Made by a program: the position numbers and the translations under genes. A model generated the notes under the pieces. The model was not told where the DNA came from, ran no database searches, and saw only the letters and a program-made list of their open reading frames with translations. A DNA stretch of 34,801 bases from Patulibacter sp041648495. Its GTDB lineage: Bacteria; Actinomycetota; Thermoleophilia; Solirubrobacterales; Solirubrobacteraceae. Below are positions 16,139-24,123 of this stretch, piece by piece. Within the stretch, counting starts at the first letter, position 1. Each line of letters opens with the position of its first letter. The DNA lies in the NCBI GenBank assembly GCA_041648495.1, contig JBAZOW010000003.1, positions 1-34,801 on the forward strand, written 5' to 3'.

Positions 16139-16174
16139 TTGCACCCTTGCATGGTGCAATGAATGTACTAAATA
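16139..16174 (+). promoter_or_regulatory. Palindromic operator and putative promoter of the second ABC operon
   Basis: TTGCACC-N7-GGTGCAA (16139-16159) is a perfect 7-bp inverted repeat. TTGCAT inside it (16147-16152) is a possible -35 with TAAATA (16169-16174) as -10, spacer 16. It does not resemble the ATGATCAT operator, so this unit is probably under different control. Confidence 0.5.
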
Positions 16175-16215
16175 CCACTGAAGCGCCGGAATATCCGGGC
16201 ACAAGGGAGAAGACC

Positions 16216-17418
16216 ATGAAGAGGGTACGCCTCAAGGGCGCGATGCTCGCAGGAGCGATCGCTGCCTTCGGCCTCGTCGGTTGCGGTTCAGACGACGAGT
16301 CCAGCACGACCACCGCCGCCAGTGGCGGCGACACCCCGGCCGCGTCCAGCGGTCCGTTCGTCAGCGCGGAGATCGCCACGGCGTTCGAGGAGATCACCGG
16401 CCAGAAGCCGCTCGACAAGCCGGCCACGGCCGAAGAGCTGGGCCCGCGCGTCGAGGCCTACAAGGCGGTCCCGAAGGACCTGCTGCTGACGGAGCCCGTC
16501 ACCAAGAAGGCCGAGGCCGGCAAGCACATCGCGCTGCTCGTCTGCGGCGTTCCGGTCTGCGCCGAGTTCAACAACGCGGCGAAGGAAGCCGCCGACCTGC
16601 TCGGCTGGAAGACCACCCGCGTCGACCTGGGCACCAGCCCGGAGGACTTCGCCAACGCCTACAACCGGGCGATCGAGCTGAAGCCGGACCTGGTCGTCGG
16701 ATCGGGCCTCTCGCGGGAGCTGTTCGACAAGCAGCTGAACACGCTGGCCGAGATGAACATCCCGGTGATCCAGTGGTCCTCGGGCATCAAGCCGGTCGAG
16801 GACAAGCTGTTCGTCGCGGTCGACGATCCGTTCTACCAGTCCGCCGGCGTGATGGCCGCCGAGGTCGTGGCCGCCGACGGCGACCTGAAGTCCGACGTCG
16901 CGGTCTTCAACGTCCCGCAGTACACGATGTCGACGCTGTTCGCGAAGACCTTCGAGTCGTACATCGACAAGGCCTGCGCCGACTGCAAGGTCTCCTACCA
17001 GGAGGCCGCGGCGACCGACATCGGCAAGCTGGCCCAGAAGGTCACCGCGCACATCCAGCGCAACCCCGACACCACCCACGTCGTCTGCAGCTTCGGCGAC
17101 CTCTGCCAGGGCGTCGGCCAGGCGCTGAAGACCGCCGGGCGCGACGACATCAAGATCTACACGCAGGACCCGGGCGCGACGAACTTCCAGAACATCGTCA
17201 ACGGCACCGAGTGGGGCGCGACCCCGCTGGCGATCGGACAGACCGGTTGGCAGATCATCGACCTGGCGCAGCGGATCTTCAACGAGGGCGACGTCGCCGG
17301 CACCCGCCTGGCGCCGATGCAGGCCGTCGTCGAGATCTCGGATCCGAAGTCCCCGCTGATCGGCGCGGTCCCGGATTACAAGGAGCAGTACAAGGCCCTC
17401 TGGAAGCTCGAGGGGTAG
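16216..17418 (+). CDS. ABC transporter substrate-binding lipoprotein, paralogue 2
   Basis: This 400-residue exported lipoprotein has lipobox LVGC with C23, then a Ser/Thr/Gly-rich linker and a periplasmic-binding-protein type I fold. It shares with the binding protein at 7809 both cysteine pairs: C110-G-V-P-V-C115 in the first strand and C254-A-D-C257. It also shares the segments LLLTEPVTKKAEAGKHIALLV and VAGTRLAPMQ in equivalent positions. ATG 16216 is chosen for the GGGAG site and the signal sequence right after it. An in-frame ATG at 16147 would put 23 non-hydrophobic residues before the signal and overlap the promoter. It is followed after four bases by its ATPase gene. Confidence 0.9.
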   Translation: MKRVRLKGAMLAGAIAAFGLVGCGSDDESSTTTAASGGDTPAASSGPFVSAEIATAFEEITGQKPLDKPATAEELGPRVEAYKAVPKDLLLTEPVTKKAEAGKHIALLVCGVPVCAEFNNAAKEAADLLGWKTTRVDLGTSPEDFANAYNRAIELKPDLVVGSGLSRELFDKQLNTLAEMNIPVIQWSSGIKPVEDKLFVAVDDPFYQSAGVMAAEVVAADGDLKSDVAVFNVPQYTMSTLFAKTFESYIDKACADCKVSYQEAAATDIGKLAQKVTAHIQRNPDTTHVVCSFGDLCQGVGQALKTAGRDDIKIYTQDPGATNFQNIVNGTEWGATPLAIGQTGWQIIDLAQRIFNEGDVAGTRLAPMQAVVEISDPKSPLIGAVPDYKEQYKALWKLEG

Positions 17419-17422
17419 CACC

Positions 17423-18952
17423 GTGACCACCCGGACCCAGCAGCCCGAGGCTGCCGTACGGATCGAGGGACTGTCGAAGACGTTCCCCGGCCAGCGTGCG
17501 CTCGATGACGTCTCGATCGAGATCCGTCGCGGCGAGATCCATGCGCTCGTCGGGCAGAACGGGTCCGGGAAGTCCACCCTGATCAAGGTCCTCTCGGGCT
17601 TCCACAAGCCCGACGAGGGATCCCAGGCGTGGCTGCGCGGCGAGCAGGTCGCCCTCGGGGGCCTGAGCGACGAGCAGCTCGGGACGATGCGCTTCATCCA
17701 CCAGGATCTGGCGCTCGTCCCCTCGCTGACCGTCCAGGAGAACCTGCACCTGGGCGGCGTCGGCCGCGGCGTGCTGGCCCCGATCGACGGACGCGGGGAG
17801 CGCCAGTCGGTGCGCGAGCTGCTGCGGACCTTCGACCTCGAGATCGACCCGAAGGCGATCGTCTCGTCGCTGCCGCCGTTCGAGCGGGCCGCGGTCGCGA
17901 TCGTCCGCGGACTCGGCGCCGTCACCGACGACGTCAACCTGCTGGTGCTCGACGAGCCGACCGCCTCGCTCGGCGCGGCCGAGTCGGAGCAGCTGTTCCG
18001 CACGCTGCGCCGGGTCAACGAGCTCGGCGTCGCGATCCTCTACGTCTCGCACTTCCTCAACGAGGTGCTGGAGATCGCCGACCGGATCAGCGTGCTCCGG
18101 GACGGCCGCAACGTCTGCGTGCTCGACGCCAAGACCACCTCCGAGCAGGAGCTGATCTCGCGGATCGTCGGCAGCGACGTGACCGTCGCCGAGCCACCGC
18201 CCGTGCCCGACGGCGACCAGGAGACGCTGCTGCAGGTCGATGGCCTGTACTGCGCCGGCCTCGACGAGGCCAGCTTCTCGGTCCGTGCGGGCGAGGTCGT
18301 CGGCCTGACCGGGCTGCAGGGCTCCGGCTACGAGCGGATCCCCGACTGCCTCGGCGGCTCGATGCCGTTCGACGGCGGCGCGGTCACCGTCGACGGCACG
18401 ACCCTGACGTCGCTGACTCCGTCGTCGGCGGTCGCGGCCGGGATGGTGGCGATGCCCGCCGACCGGCGCAACCTCGGGCTGATCGCGACGTTCACGATCA
18501 CCGAGAACATGACCCTGCCCGACCTCGCCCGGAACTTCCGGCGGGGCCGGATCGACCGTCGGGCCGAGGACCGCGAGGTCCGCCACTGGCTCGACGTCTG
18601 CGGGGTCGTTCCCCCCGACCCCAACCGCCGGATCGACCAGCTCAGCGGCGGCAACCAGCAGAAGGTGATGTTCGCCAAGGCGCTGCGGCTGGAGCCGCGC
18701 GTGCTGGTGCTCGCCGAGCCGACCCAGGCCGTCGACATCGGCGCCGCGGCGTCGATCCGCCGCCTGATCTCCGCCCTCGCCGCGCGCGGCCACGCGATCG
18801 TGATCGCGTCGTCCGACCCGGAAGAGCTGGAGGAGCTGTGCCACCGCGTCCTGGTCACGCGGGACCAACGGATCGCCTGCGAGCTGCAGGGATCCGAGAT
18901 CAGTGAGGACCGAATCGTGTTCGAGTGCCAGTTCGAGGGAGCGCAGCAGTGA
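17423..18952 (+). CDS. Ribose-type ABC transporter ATPase, two fused nucleotide-binding domains, paralogue 2
   Basis: This 509-residue RbsA-type protein has a GTG start four bases after the binding-protein stop. Domain 1 has Walker A GQNGSGKSTLIKVLSG (from residue 44) and Walker B LLVLDEPTASLG. Its signature is again non-canonical (SSLPPFERAAVAIV). Domain 2 has a degenerate Walker A (GLQGSGYERIP) but the canonical signature LSGGNQQK (from residue 407) and LVLAEPTQAVDIG. The degenerate domain-1 signature is shared with the first cassette. The stop overlaps the permease start (TGATG). Confidence 0.93.
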   Translation: MTTRTQQPEAAVRIEGLSKTFPGQRALDDVSIEIRRGEIHALVGQNGSGKSTLIKVLSGFHKPDEGSQAWLRGEQVALGGLSDEQLGTMRFIHQDLALVPSLTVQENLHLGGVGRGVLAPIDGRGERQSVRELLRTFDLEIDPKAIVSSLPPFERAAVAIVRGLGAVTDDVNLLVLDEPTASLGAAESEQLFRTLRRVNELGVAILYVSHFLNEVLEIADRISVLRDGRNVCVLDAKTTSEQELISRIVGSDVTVAEPPPVPDGDQETLLQVDGLYCAGLDEASFSVRAGEVVGLTGLQGSGYERIPDCLGGSMPFDGGAVTVDGTTLTSLTPSSAVAAGMVAMPADRRNLGLIATFTITENMTLPDLARNFRRGRIDRRAEDREVRHWLDVCGVVPPDPNRRIDQLSGGNQQKVMFAKALRLEPRVLVLAEPTQAVDIGAAASIRRLISALAARGHAIVIASSDPEELEELCHRVLVTRDQRIACELQGSEISEDRIVFECQFEGAQQ

Positions 18953-20025
18953 TGCAGAAGGAATCAACCGGCGGCACGGCCGTCGAGGGCGGCGGTAATC
19001 CGCTGACCGCCTGGCGCCGGATCGGGCCCGCGCTCTCGCCGCGCAAGATCAGCGGCGTCTACATCCTGCTCGCGCTGATCGTCTTCTACTCGCTGGCGAC
19101 CACGACGTTCTTCGAGACCACCACGCTGCGGACGATCGCGACCGAGCAGGCGATCACCGCGATCGTCGCGATGGGCCTGACCGTCGCGCTCGCCGCCGGC
19201 GTCTTCGACCTGTCGATCGCCGGCACGATGGGCCTGGCGAACATCGTCGTGGCCAAGCTGATGGCCGACGGCGGACTCGACCCGGTGGTCGCGATCCTGC
19301 TGACGCTGATCGTCGGCGCGTTCATCGGCCTGGTCAACGGCCTGCTGGTGACCAAGGCCCGGATCGACCCGTTCATCGCCACGCTCGGTACGAACTCGAT
19401 CCTGCTGGCGGCGATCTTCGTCGTCTCCAACAACCAGAACGTGCTCGGCATCCCGGGCAGCTTCCAGTCGATCGCCGGCAACGAGCTGCTCGGCATCCCG
19501 CTGCCGGTCTTCTACGTCCTCGGCCTGGCGCTGTTGCTCTGGTACGTGCTGGCCTGCACCCCGCTCGGGCGCCGGCTGTACGCAACCGGTGGCGGCCGCG
19601 AGGTCGCGCGCCTGGCCGGCGTGCCGACCACGCGCTACGTGATCGGCGCGTTCGTCACCTCGGCCGTGGTCGCGTCGCTGGCGGGCATCCTGGTCGTCTC
19701 GACGATCGGCACCGGATCGACCGAGGTCGGCGCGTCGTACCTGCTGCCGGCGTTCGCCGCCGGGTTCCTCGGAGCGACCCAGTTCCGCCCGGGCCGCTTC
19801 AACATCTGGGGCACGGTGCTGGCGGTCTACCTGCTGGCCACCGGCGTCAAGGGCCTGGTGCTGATGGGCGCCGACGTCTGGGTTCCCGACCTGTTCAACG
19901 GCCTGGCGCTGATCGTCGCCGTCGGCCTGTCCGGGATCCAGCGGCGCGCCAAGCGCAAGGCGCCCGCCCGCACATCGGGTACGGGCGGAGCAGCACCCGA
20001 TCCCAAGCAGGCCGGCGAGGCGTAG
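18952..20025 (+). CDS. Ribose-type ABC transporter permease, paralogue 2
   Basis: This 357-residue polytopic membrane protein has a hydrophilic N-terminal tail of about 40 residues, then RbsC-like transmembrane segments. It includes LAAGVFDLSIAGTMGLANI, TKARIDPFIATLGTNSILL and the ATPase-coupling loop LACTPLGRRLYATGGGREVA. ATG 18952 overlaps the ATPase stop and has GAGGGAG about ten bases upstream. An in-frame ATG at 18925 would lie wholly within the ATPase gene. The C-terminal tail is basic and then Gly/Ala-rich. It is paralogous to the permease at 10580. Confidence 0.92.
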   Translation: MQKESTGGTAVEGGGNPLTAWRRIGPALSPRKISGVYILLALIVFYSLATTTFFETTTLRTIATEQAITAIVAMGLTVALAAGVFDLSIAGTMGLANIVVAKLMADGGLDPVVAILLTLIVGAFIGLVNGLLVTKARIDPFIATLGTNSILLAAIFVVSNNQNVLGIPGSFQSIAGNELLGIPLPVFYVLGLALLLWYVLACTPLGRRLYATGGGREVARLAGVPTTRYVIGAFVTSAVVASLAGILVVSTIGTGSTEVGASYLLPAFAAGFLGATQFRPGRFNIWGTVLAVYLLATGVKGLVLMGADVWVPDLFNGLALIVAVGLSGIQRRAKRKAPARTSGTGGAAPDPKQAGEA

Positions 20026-20041
20026 CCGGCCCCACTCGGAA

Positions 20042-20072
20042 GCGCGTCGCCGGGACGGTCCCGGCGACGCGC
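20042..20072 (+). other. Strong intercistronic hairpin after the permease gene
   Basis: A perfect 14-bp inverted repeat (20042-20055 with 20059-20072) with a CGG loop lies 36 bp before the SDR start. There is no T run. It may partially terminate or protect the ABC transcript while allowing read-through into the SDR gene, for which no separate promoter is evident in the 83-bp gap. Confidence 0.7.
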
Positions 20073-20108
20073 CCGCGCAAGAACCACCGCAACACAAGGA
20101 GCACAACA

Positions 20109-20930
20109 ATGGGCAAGCTGGACAACAAGGTCGCGTTCATCACCGGCGGTGCGCGCGGACAGGGTGCCTCTCACGCCAAGTACCTGGCGCGCGAGGGCGC
20201 GAAGATCGTGGTCGTCGACATCCTCGACTCGATCCCGGACTTCTACGCCACGGCGACCCAGGAGGAGCTGGACGCGACCGTCCAGGAGATCAAGGACCTC
20301 GGCTCCGACGCGATCGGCCTGAAGGTCGACGTGCGCGACTTCGCGCAGGTCAAGGCCGCGTTCGACACCGCGATCGAGACCTTCGGCCGCGTCGACATCC
20401 TCTGCAACAACGCCGGGATGATCCGCGTCGACGCGATCGACGAGATGACCGACCATTCGATGGACGTCGTCATCGACATCTGCCTGAAGGGCGTCTTCAA
20501 CGGCGTTCGCGCCGTCGCCGCGCACATGAAGGAGCGCGGCAGCGGCAGCATCATCAACACCTCGTCGGCCGGTGGCATCAAGGCGCTGCCGTACGTGTCG
20601 CACTACGCGGCGGCCAAGGGCGGCGTGGTGCTGGCCACCAAGAGCTGGGCCAACGAGCTCGCCGAGTGGAACATCAACGTCAACGCGGTCGCCCCGGGCA
20701 CGATCCTCTCGGGCATGATCACCGGCCTCGCCGGCCAGGCCGGTCAGGACCCGGACGAGGCGTTCAAGGACTACAACGCCAACACCCTGTTCGCCGGCAA
20801 CGAGCCGGGCGACAAGGGCCGCGTCGAGGTCGACGACATCTCGAAGGTCGTGCTGTTCCTGGCGACCGACGACGCCCGCACGATCACCGGTCAGACGATC
20901 GCGATCGACGCGGGCTGGACCGCCTCCTAG
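20109..20930 (+). CDS. SDR-family oxidoreductase, probably mycofactocin-coupled type
   Basis: This 273-residue NAD(P)-dependent Rossmann enzyme has the cofactor motif T12-G-G-A-R-G-Q-G19, the NNAG motif, an active-site Ser in INTSSAGG, and Y166-x3-K170 in HYAAAKGG. The form FITGGARGQGASHAKYLAREGA, together with an extra loop after the second strand (DILDSIPDFYATATQEELDA, about residues 37-57), is characteristic of SDRs described as mycofactocin-dependent. Those keep NAD bound and pass electrons to the peptide cofactor. The family call is from memory of that pattern. It probably oxidises an alcohol intermediate. The start is ATG after AAGGAG. It sits between two strong hairpins downstream of the second ABC system. 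Confidence 0.88.
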   Translation: MGKLDNKVAFITGGARGQGASHAKYLAREGAKIVVVDILDSIPDFYATATQEELDATVQEIKDLGSDAIGLKVDVRDFAQVKAAFDTAIETFGRVDILCNNAGMIRVDAIDEMTDHSMDVVIDICLKGVFNGVRAVAAHMKERGSGSIINTSSAGGIKALPYVSHYAAAKGGVVLATKSWANELAEWNINVNAVAPGTILSGMITGLAGQAGQDPDEAFKDYNANTLFAGNEPGDKGRVEVDDISKVVLFLATDDARTITGQTIAIDAGWTAS

Positions 20931-20940
20931 AGGCGTTCGT

Positions 20941-20987
20941 ACGCGGGAGTGGTTTGCCGGGCGGGGCCCGGTGAACTGCTCCCGCGT
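20941..20987 (+). terminator. Long hairpin after the SDR gene
   Basis: The outer arms 20941-20949 and 20979-20987 are perfect, the inner CCGGGC-GGG-GCCCGG (20957-20971) is perfect, and the connecting bases pair mostly by wobble, giving about 22 paired positions. There is no T run, so it is terminator-like rather than a proven terminator. Confidence 0.55.
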
Positions 20988-21035
20988 CGCAGCACGGCGA
21001 CCGGTCGTGGTGACGGACATCAACCAGGGGGACGG

Positions 21036-21581
21036 ATGGCGATGCAGGCTGATCGGGCTTCGACGCCGAACGACCACGGGAGCGTGACGCTCGAGGCGCT
21101 CGCCGCGCGCCTGGCGGCGTGGGAGGACGAGCGGGCGGTGGTCGCCGTGCTGACCGCCTACGGCCACGCGATCGATGCGGGCGACGAGGCTGCGTGGCTG
21201 GACTGCTTCACCGACGACGCGCGGTTCTCGACCAGCGGGGCCGGGCGCGGGCGGATGGCGTTCGACGTCTCGGGTCGCCCGGCGCTGGAGGACTTCGTCT
21301 CGCGTCACAGCCGGCGTCCGCACGGGTTCCAGGAGCACCTGATGCTCAACCCGGTGATCCGCTTCCCCGCGACGGACGAGGCGCACGTGGTCTCGCGGTT
21401 CCTGGTGCTGATGCGTCACGAGCAGCGTCCGGCGATCCGCGCCTTCGGTCGCTACGAGGACACGCTGCGGCGCGAGCCGGGCGGTACCTGGCGGATCGTC
21501 CACCGTCACGCCCACATCGACGGCGCCGACGACGGCCTGCCGCGGATCGCGATGGTCGACCCGGCCGACGTGCCCTGGTAG
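21036..21581 (+). CDS. SnoaL/NTF2-like protein, paralogue 2
   Basis: This 181-residue protein of the SnoaL_4/ring-hydroxylating-dioxygenase-beta-like fold has the helix EDERAVVAVLTAYGHAIDAG and then DEAAWLDCFTDDARFS. Beta strands follow, ending in WRIVHRHAHID. It is longer than the SnoaL protein at 11680 but of the same class. ATG 21036 is preceded by AGGGGGA. The frame is open further upstream, but that part overlaps the hairpin and has no coding character. The conserved H-x-H near the end and the D-x-x-x-W-x-D-C-F-x-D-D segment are typical. Role unknown; small isomerase, dehydratase or steroid-isomerase-like enzyme are options. Confidence 0.85.
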   Translation: MAMQADRASTPNDHGSVTLEALAARLAAWEDERAVVAVLTAYGHAIDAGDEAAWLDCFTDDARFSTSGAGRGRMAFDVSGRPALEDFVSRHSRRPHGFQEHLMLNPVIRFPATDEAHVVSRFLVLMRHEQRPAIRAFGRYEDTLRREPGGTWRIVHRHAHIDGADDGLPRIAMVDPADVPW

Positions 21582-21707
21582 TCGGTCGTCTGTTCCGGCC
21601 GTCCGTCCGAGGTGCGCCGGCCCCGCGTCGTGCGCCTCAGGCGCCCCGACTGACCCCGACAGCCTTTGCAATATACAACCGTTTTGCGGGGGTTTCGTGG
21701 CTCGGGG

Positions 21708-21749
21708 TTGACGTGCGGGGTGAAGTCGGATAATTGTGATCATGCTACG
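21708..21749 (+). promoter_or_regulatory. Promoter and operator of the TRAP/amidohydrolase operon
   Basis: The 213-bp gap 21582-21794 holds TTGACG (21708-21713) and a -10 within GATAATT (21729-21735). AAGTCGGATAAT is identical to the aldehyde dehydrogenase promoter. The operator variant at 21733-21749 keeps T-GATCAT but agrees with the 12203 copy in only 9 of 17 positions. A small GCGCC-TCA-GGCGC hairpin at 21632-21644 may end the preceding transcript. Confidence 0.6.
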
Positions 21750-21794
21750 TCGCTCGCGGCGCGGCATCACCGTTCCCTGGGAGAGAGAGAACCC

Positions 21795-22931
21795 GTGCTT
21801 CACCTTCAGCATCTGCGCGCCAGACGACTCGGCCAGCTGGCCGTCGTAGCCGCCGCCGGCCTGGCGCTCGCCGCCTGTGGATCATCCGACGACGACAGCA
21901 CGCAGGCCTCGGGCGGGGGAAGCGACCCCGTCACGCTGAAGTTCTCCTACTTCACCTCGCAGAACAACCCGATCGGCCAGACCTGGACCTGGTGGATGGA
22001 CGAGGTCACCGAGCGCAGCGGCGGCACGATCAAGTTCGACGCGTTCTGGGACGGCACCCTGCTGAAGGCCGACGAGGTCGTCGACGGGCTGCGCGACGGC
22101 CGCGCCGACGTCGCCCAGATCACGCCCTCGTTCTACTCCGGCCGGTTCCCGCTGACCGCGGCCGCGGAGCTGCCGTTCGCGTCGAACAACGTCGCGGCGA
22201 TCTCGGCGACGATGGCCAAGCTGTCGGCCGAGGACGAGACCTTCCAGAAGGAGTGGTCGGCGCAGAGCGTCAAGCCGCTCGGCTGGAGCGTCGGCGCGTC
22301 CAGCCCCGTGGTCTCGAAGGACCCGATCAAGGCGGCCGGTGACATCAAGGGCATGAAGATCCGCGGCATCGACCGCGGCAGCAAGGCGCTCAAGCACAAC
22401 GGCGCCAACGTGCTGGCGGTCGCTCCGGCCGAGCTCTACGGCTCGATGGAGCGCGGTCTGCTCGACGGCGTCTACGGCGTGCCGTTCGGCGCCCTGACCT
22501 CGATGAAGCTCGAGGAGGTCGGCAAGTACACGACCGACCTCGGCCTCGGCGCCCAGACCGCCAGCGCCCTGGCGATCGGCCAGTCCTCCTGGGACAAGCT
22601 CAGCGACGAGCAGCGCCAGGCGATCGAGGAGGTCGGCGCCGAGATCCCGGCCAAGTACGCCGAGCTCAACGCCAAGGCCGACGCCGACGCCTGCACCGCG
22701 TTCACCGAGAACGAGGTCGAGCTGAGCGTGCTTCCGGACGCCGAGAGCCAGAAGCTGCGCGCCGGTGGCGAGACCAAGGTCCGCGACGAATGGGTCGCGG
22801 AGCTGAAGCAGAAGGACCTCGACGCCGACGGCTTCGGCGCCAAGTTCACCGAGCTGGTGAAGGCCGCCAGCGCCGACTTTCCCGACGAGGACAAGAGCGG
22901 CGTGCAGCGCTGCCTCGACACCCAGTCCTGA
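21795..22931 (+). CDS. dctP: TRAP transporter substrate-binding lipoprotein (DctP family), copy 1
   Basis: This 378-residue lipoprotein has a signal with basic residues, a hydrophobic core and the lipobox LAAC (C28), then a Ser/Asp/Gly-rich linker and the DctP fold. Family marks are LKFSYFTSQNNPIGQTW, W-M-D-E-V-x-x-R-S-G-G, GLRDGRADVAQI, and MKIRGIDRGSKAL, with the arginine that in DctP proteins contacts a substrate carboxylate. AELYGSMERGLLDGVYG follows. Two C-terminal cysteines (DACTAF and QRCLD) are conserved in copy 2. GTG 21795 is chosen for the GGGAGAGAGAGA site and the immediate signal sequence. The upstream in-frame opening runs through the promoter. The membrane subunits lie 6.9 kb away at 28684-30740. 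Confidence 0.92.
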   Translation: MLHLQHLRARRLGQLAVVAAAGLALAACGSSDDDSTQASGGGSDPVTLKFSYFTSQNNPIGQTWTWWMDEVTERSGGTIKFDAFWDGTLLKADEVVDGLRDGRADVAQITPSFYSGRFPLTAAAELPFASNNVAAISATMAKLSAEDETFQKEWSAQSVKPLGWSVGASSPVVSKDPIKAAGDIKGMKIRGIDRGSKALKHNGANVLAVAPAELYGSMERGLLDGVYGVPFGALTSMKLEEVGKYTTDLGLGAQTASALAIGQSSWDKLSDEQRQAIEEVGAEIPAKYAELNAKADADACTAFTENEVELSVLPDAESQKLRAGGETKVRDEWVAELKQKDLDADGFGAKFTELVKAASADFPDEDKSGVQRCLDTQS

Positions 22932-22970
22932 CCCCCGTACCCCGGTAGCCCCGAGCGAAGGACCCCTCAC

Positions 22971-24113
22971 ATGAGCACCATCGAGACCCCGGCCCCCCAG
23001 AAGGGGTCCTCCAACCGGATCACCGGCATCATCGACAGCGACGTTCACCCGAACTTCCAGAACGGGTTGCAGGATCTCCACAGCTACATGCCGGCGAGCT
23101 GGCAGAAGCGGCTGGGGATCGGCGGCGGCGCTGACTGGTCGAGCCGCTTCGCGGCGTCGTCCTACGTGCTGCCGCTGGACTACCTGTACATCAACAGCGC
23201 GGGCGCCTACCGCGACGACGCGATCCACGAGGGCCAGGCGCCGGCGACCGACGCCGCCTTCACCGCCAAGCAGCTGTTCGACGGCCACGGGATCGCCAAG
23301 GGCCTGCTGATCGCCGGGCATCTGTTCGGGATCGGCGCGTTCCCCGACCCGACCGTCGCCGCGACGGTCGCGTCCGCCTACAACGAGTGGATGTGCGAGC
23401 GCTGGCTCCAGGTCGACTCGCGCTACCGCGGCGCGCTGGTCGTCGCCCCGCAGGATCCCGAGGCCGCCGTCAAGGAGATCGAGCGGATGCAGGGCCGGCC
23501 GGGGATCATGGCGATCTTCCTGCCGCTCCACGACATCCTCCACGGCGAGAAGAGCTACTACCCGATCTACGAGGCGGCGCAGAAGTACTCGCTGCCGATC
23601 GTGGTCCACCCGTCGGGGACCGAGAACGTCTTCGCCCGCGCCCCGCGGATGGCCGGCACGCCGACGTACTACATCGAGTGGCACACGGCGCTCAGCCAGA
23701 TCCACCAGTCGAACGTGCTGAGCCTGGTCTGCCACGGCGTGTTCGAGAAGTTCCCCGAGCTGAAGTACGTGATCGCGGAGGGCGGGTTCGCCTGGGCCGC
23801 CGAGATCATGTGGAAGCTCGACCGCGACCGCAAGGGCCTCGGCGACGAGGTGCCGTGGCTGAAGCTCGCGCCGAGCGAGTACATCCGCCGGAACATCCGC
23901 TTCACCACGCAGCCGATGATCGAGCCGGCCAAGAAGGAGCACCTGCCGGTGCTGCTCGACATGGTCTGCGCCGAGGAGACGCTGATCTTCAGCAGCGACT
24001 ACCCGCACTGGGACTTCGACGAGCCGCGTCGCGCGCTCGCCGGAGTGCCGAAGGATCTGCTGCAGAAGATCTGCGTGGACAACCCGACCAAGCTCTACGG
24101 CGACCGCCTCTAG
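22971..24113 (+). CDS. Amidohydrolase family 2 (metal-dependent hydrolase or decarboxylase)
   Basis: This 380-residue TIM-barrel metalloenzyme of the ACMSD/gamma-resorcylate-decarboxylase superfamily has metal-ligand candidates in order: D24-x-H26 in IIDSDVHPNF, H213 in IVVHPSGTEN, H255 in LVCHGVFEKFP and D343 in FSSDYPHWDFDEP. Members hydrolyse amides or lactones or decarboxylate aromatic and alpha-amino acids; sequence alone does not choose between these. YVIAEGGFAWAAEIMWKLDRD is the typical barrel segment. It is followed after ten bases by the Rieske gene, and this tight pairing suggests action on the same substrate stream. Confidence 0.9.
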   Translation: MSTIETPAPQKGSSNRITGIIDSDVHPNFQNGLQDLHSYMPASWQKRLGIGGGADWSSRFAASSYVLPLDYLYINSAGAYRDDAIHEGQAPATDAAFTAKQLFDGHGIAKGLLIAGHLFGIGAFPDPTVAATVASAYNEWMCERWLQVDSRYRGALVVAPQDPEAAVKEIERMQGRPGIMAIFLPLHDILHGEKSYYPIYEAAQKYSLPIVVHPSGTENVFARAPRMAGTPTYYIEWHTALSQIHQSNVLSLVCHGVFEKFPELKYVIAEGGFAWAAEIMWKLDRDRKGLGDEVPWLKLAPSEYIRRNIRFTTQPMIEPAKKEHLPVLLDMVCAEETLIFSSDYPHWDFDEPRRALAGVPKDLLQKICVDNPTKLYGDRL

Positions 24114-24123
24114 GACGACCACG

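Noticed and set aside
16147..16215. ATG 16147 as the start of the second ABC binding protein
   Set aside because: It falls in the promoter/palindrome and would place 23 polar residues before the signal peptide. ATG 16216 has GGGAG and an immediate signal sequence.
21666..21794. Upstream start for the first DctP
   Set aside because: It would translate through the -35, -10 and operator and put about 43 residues ahead of a proper lipoprotein signal.
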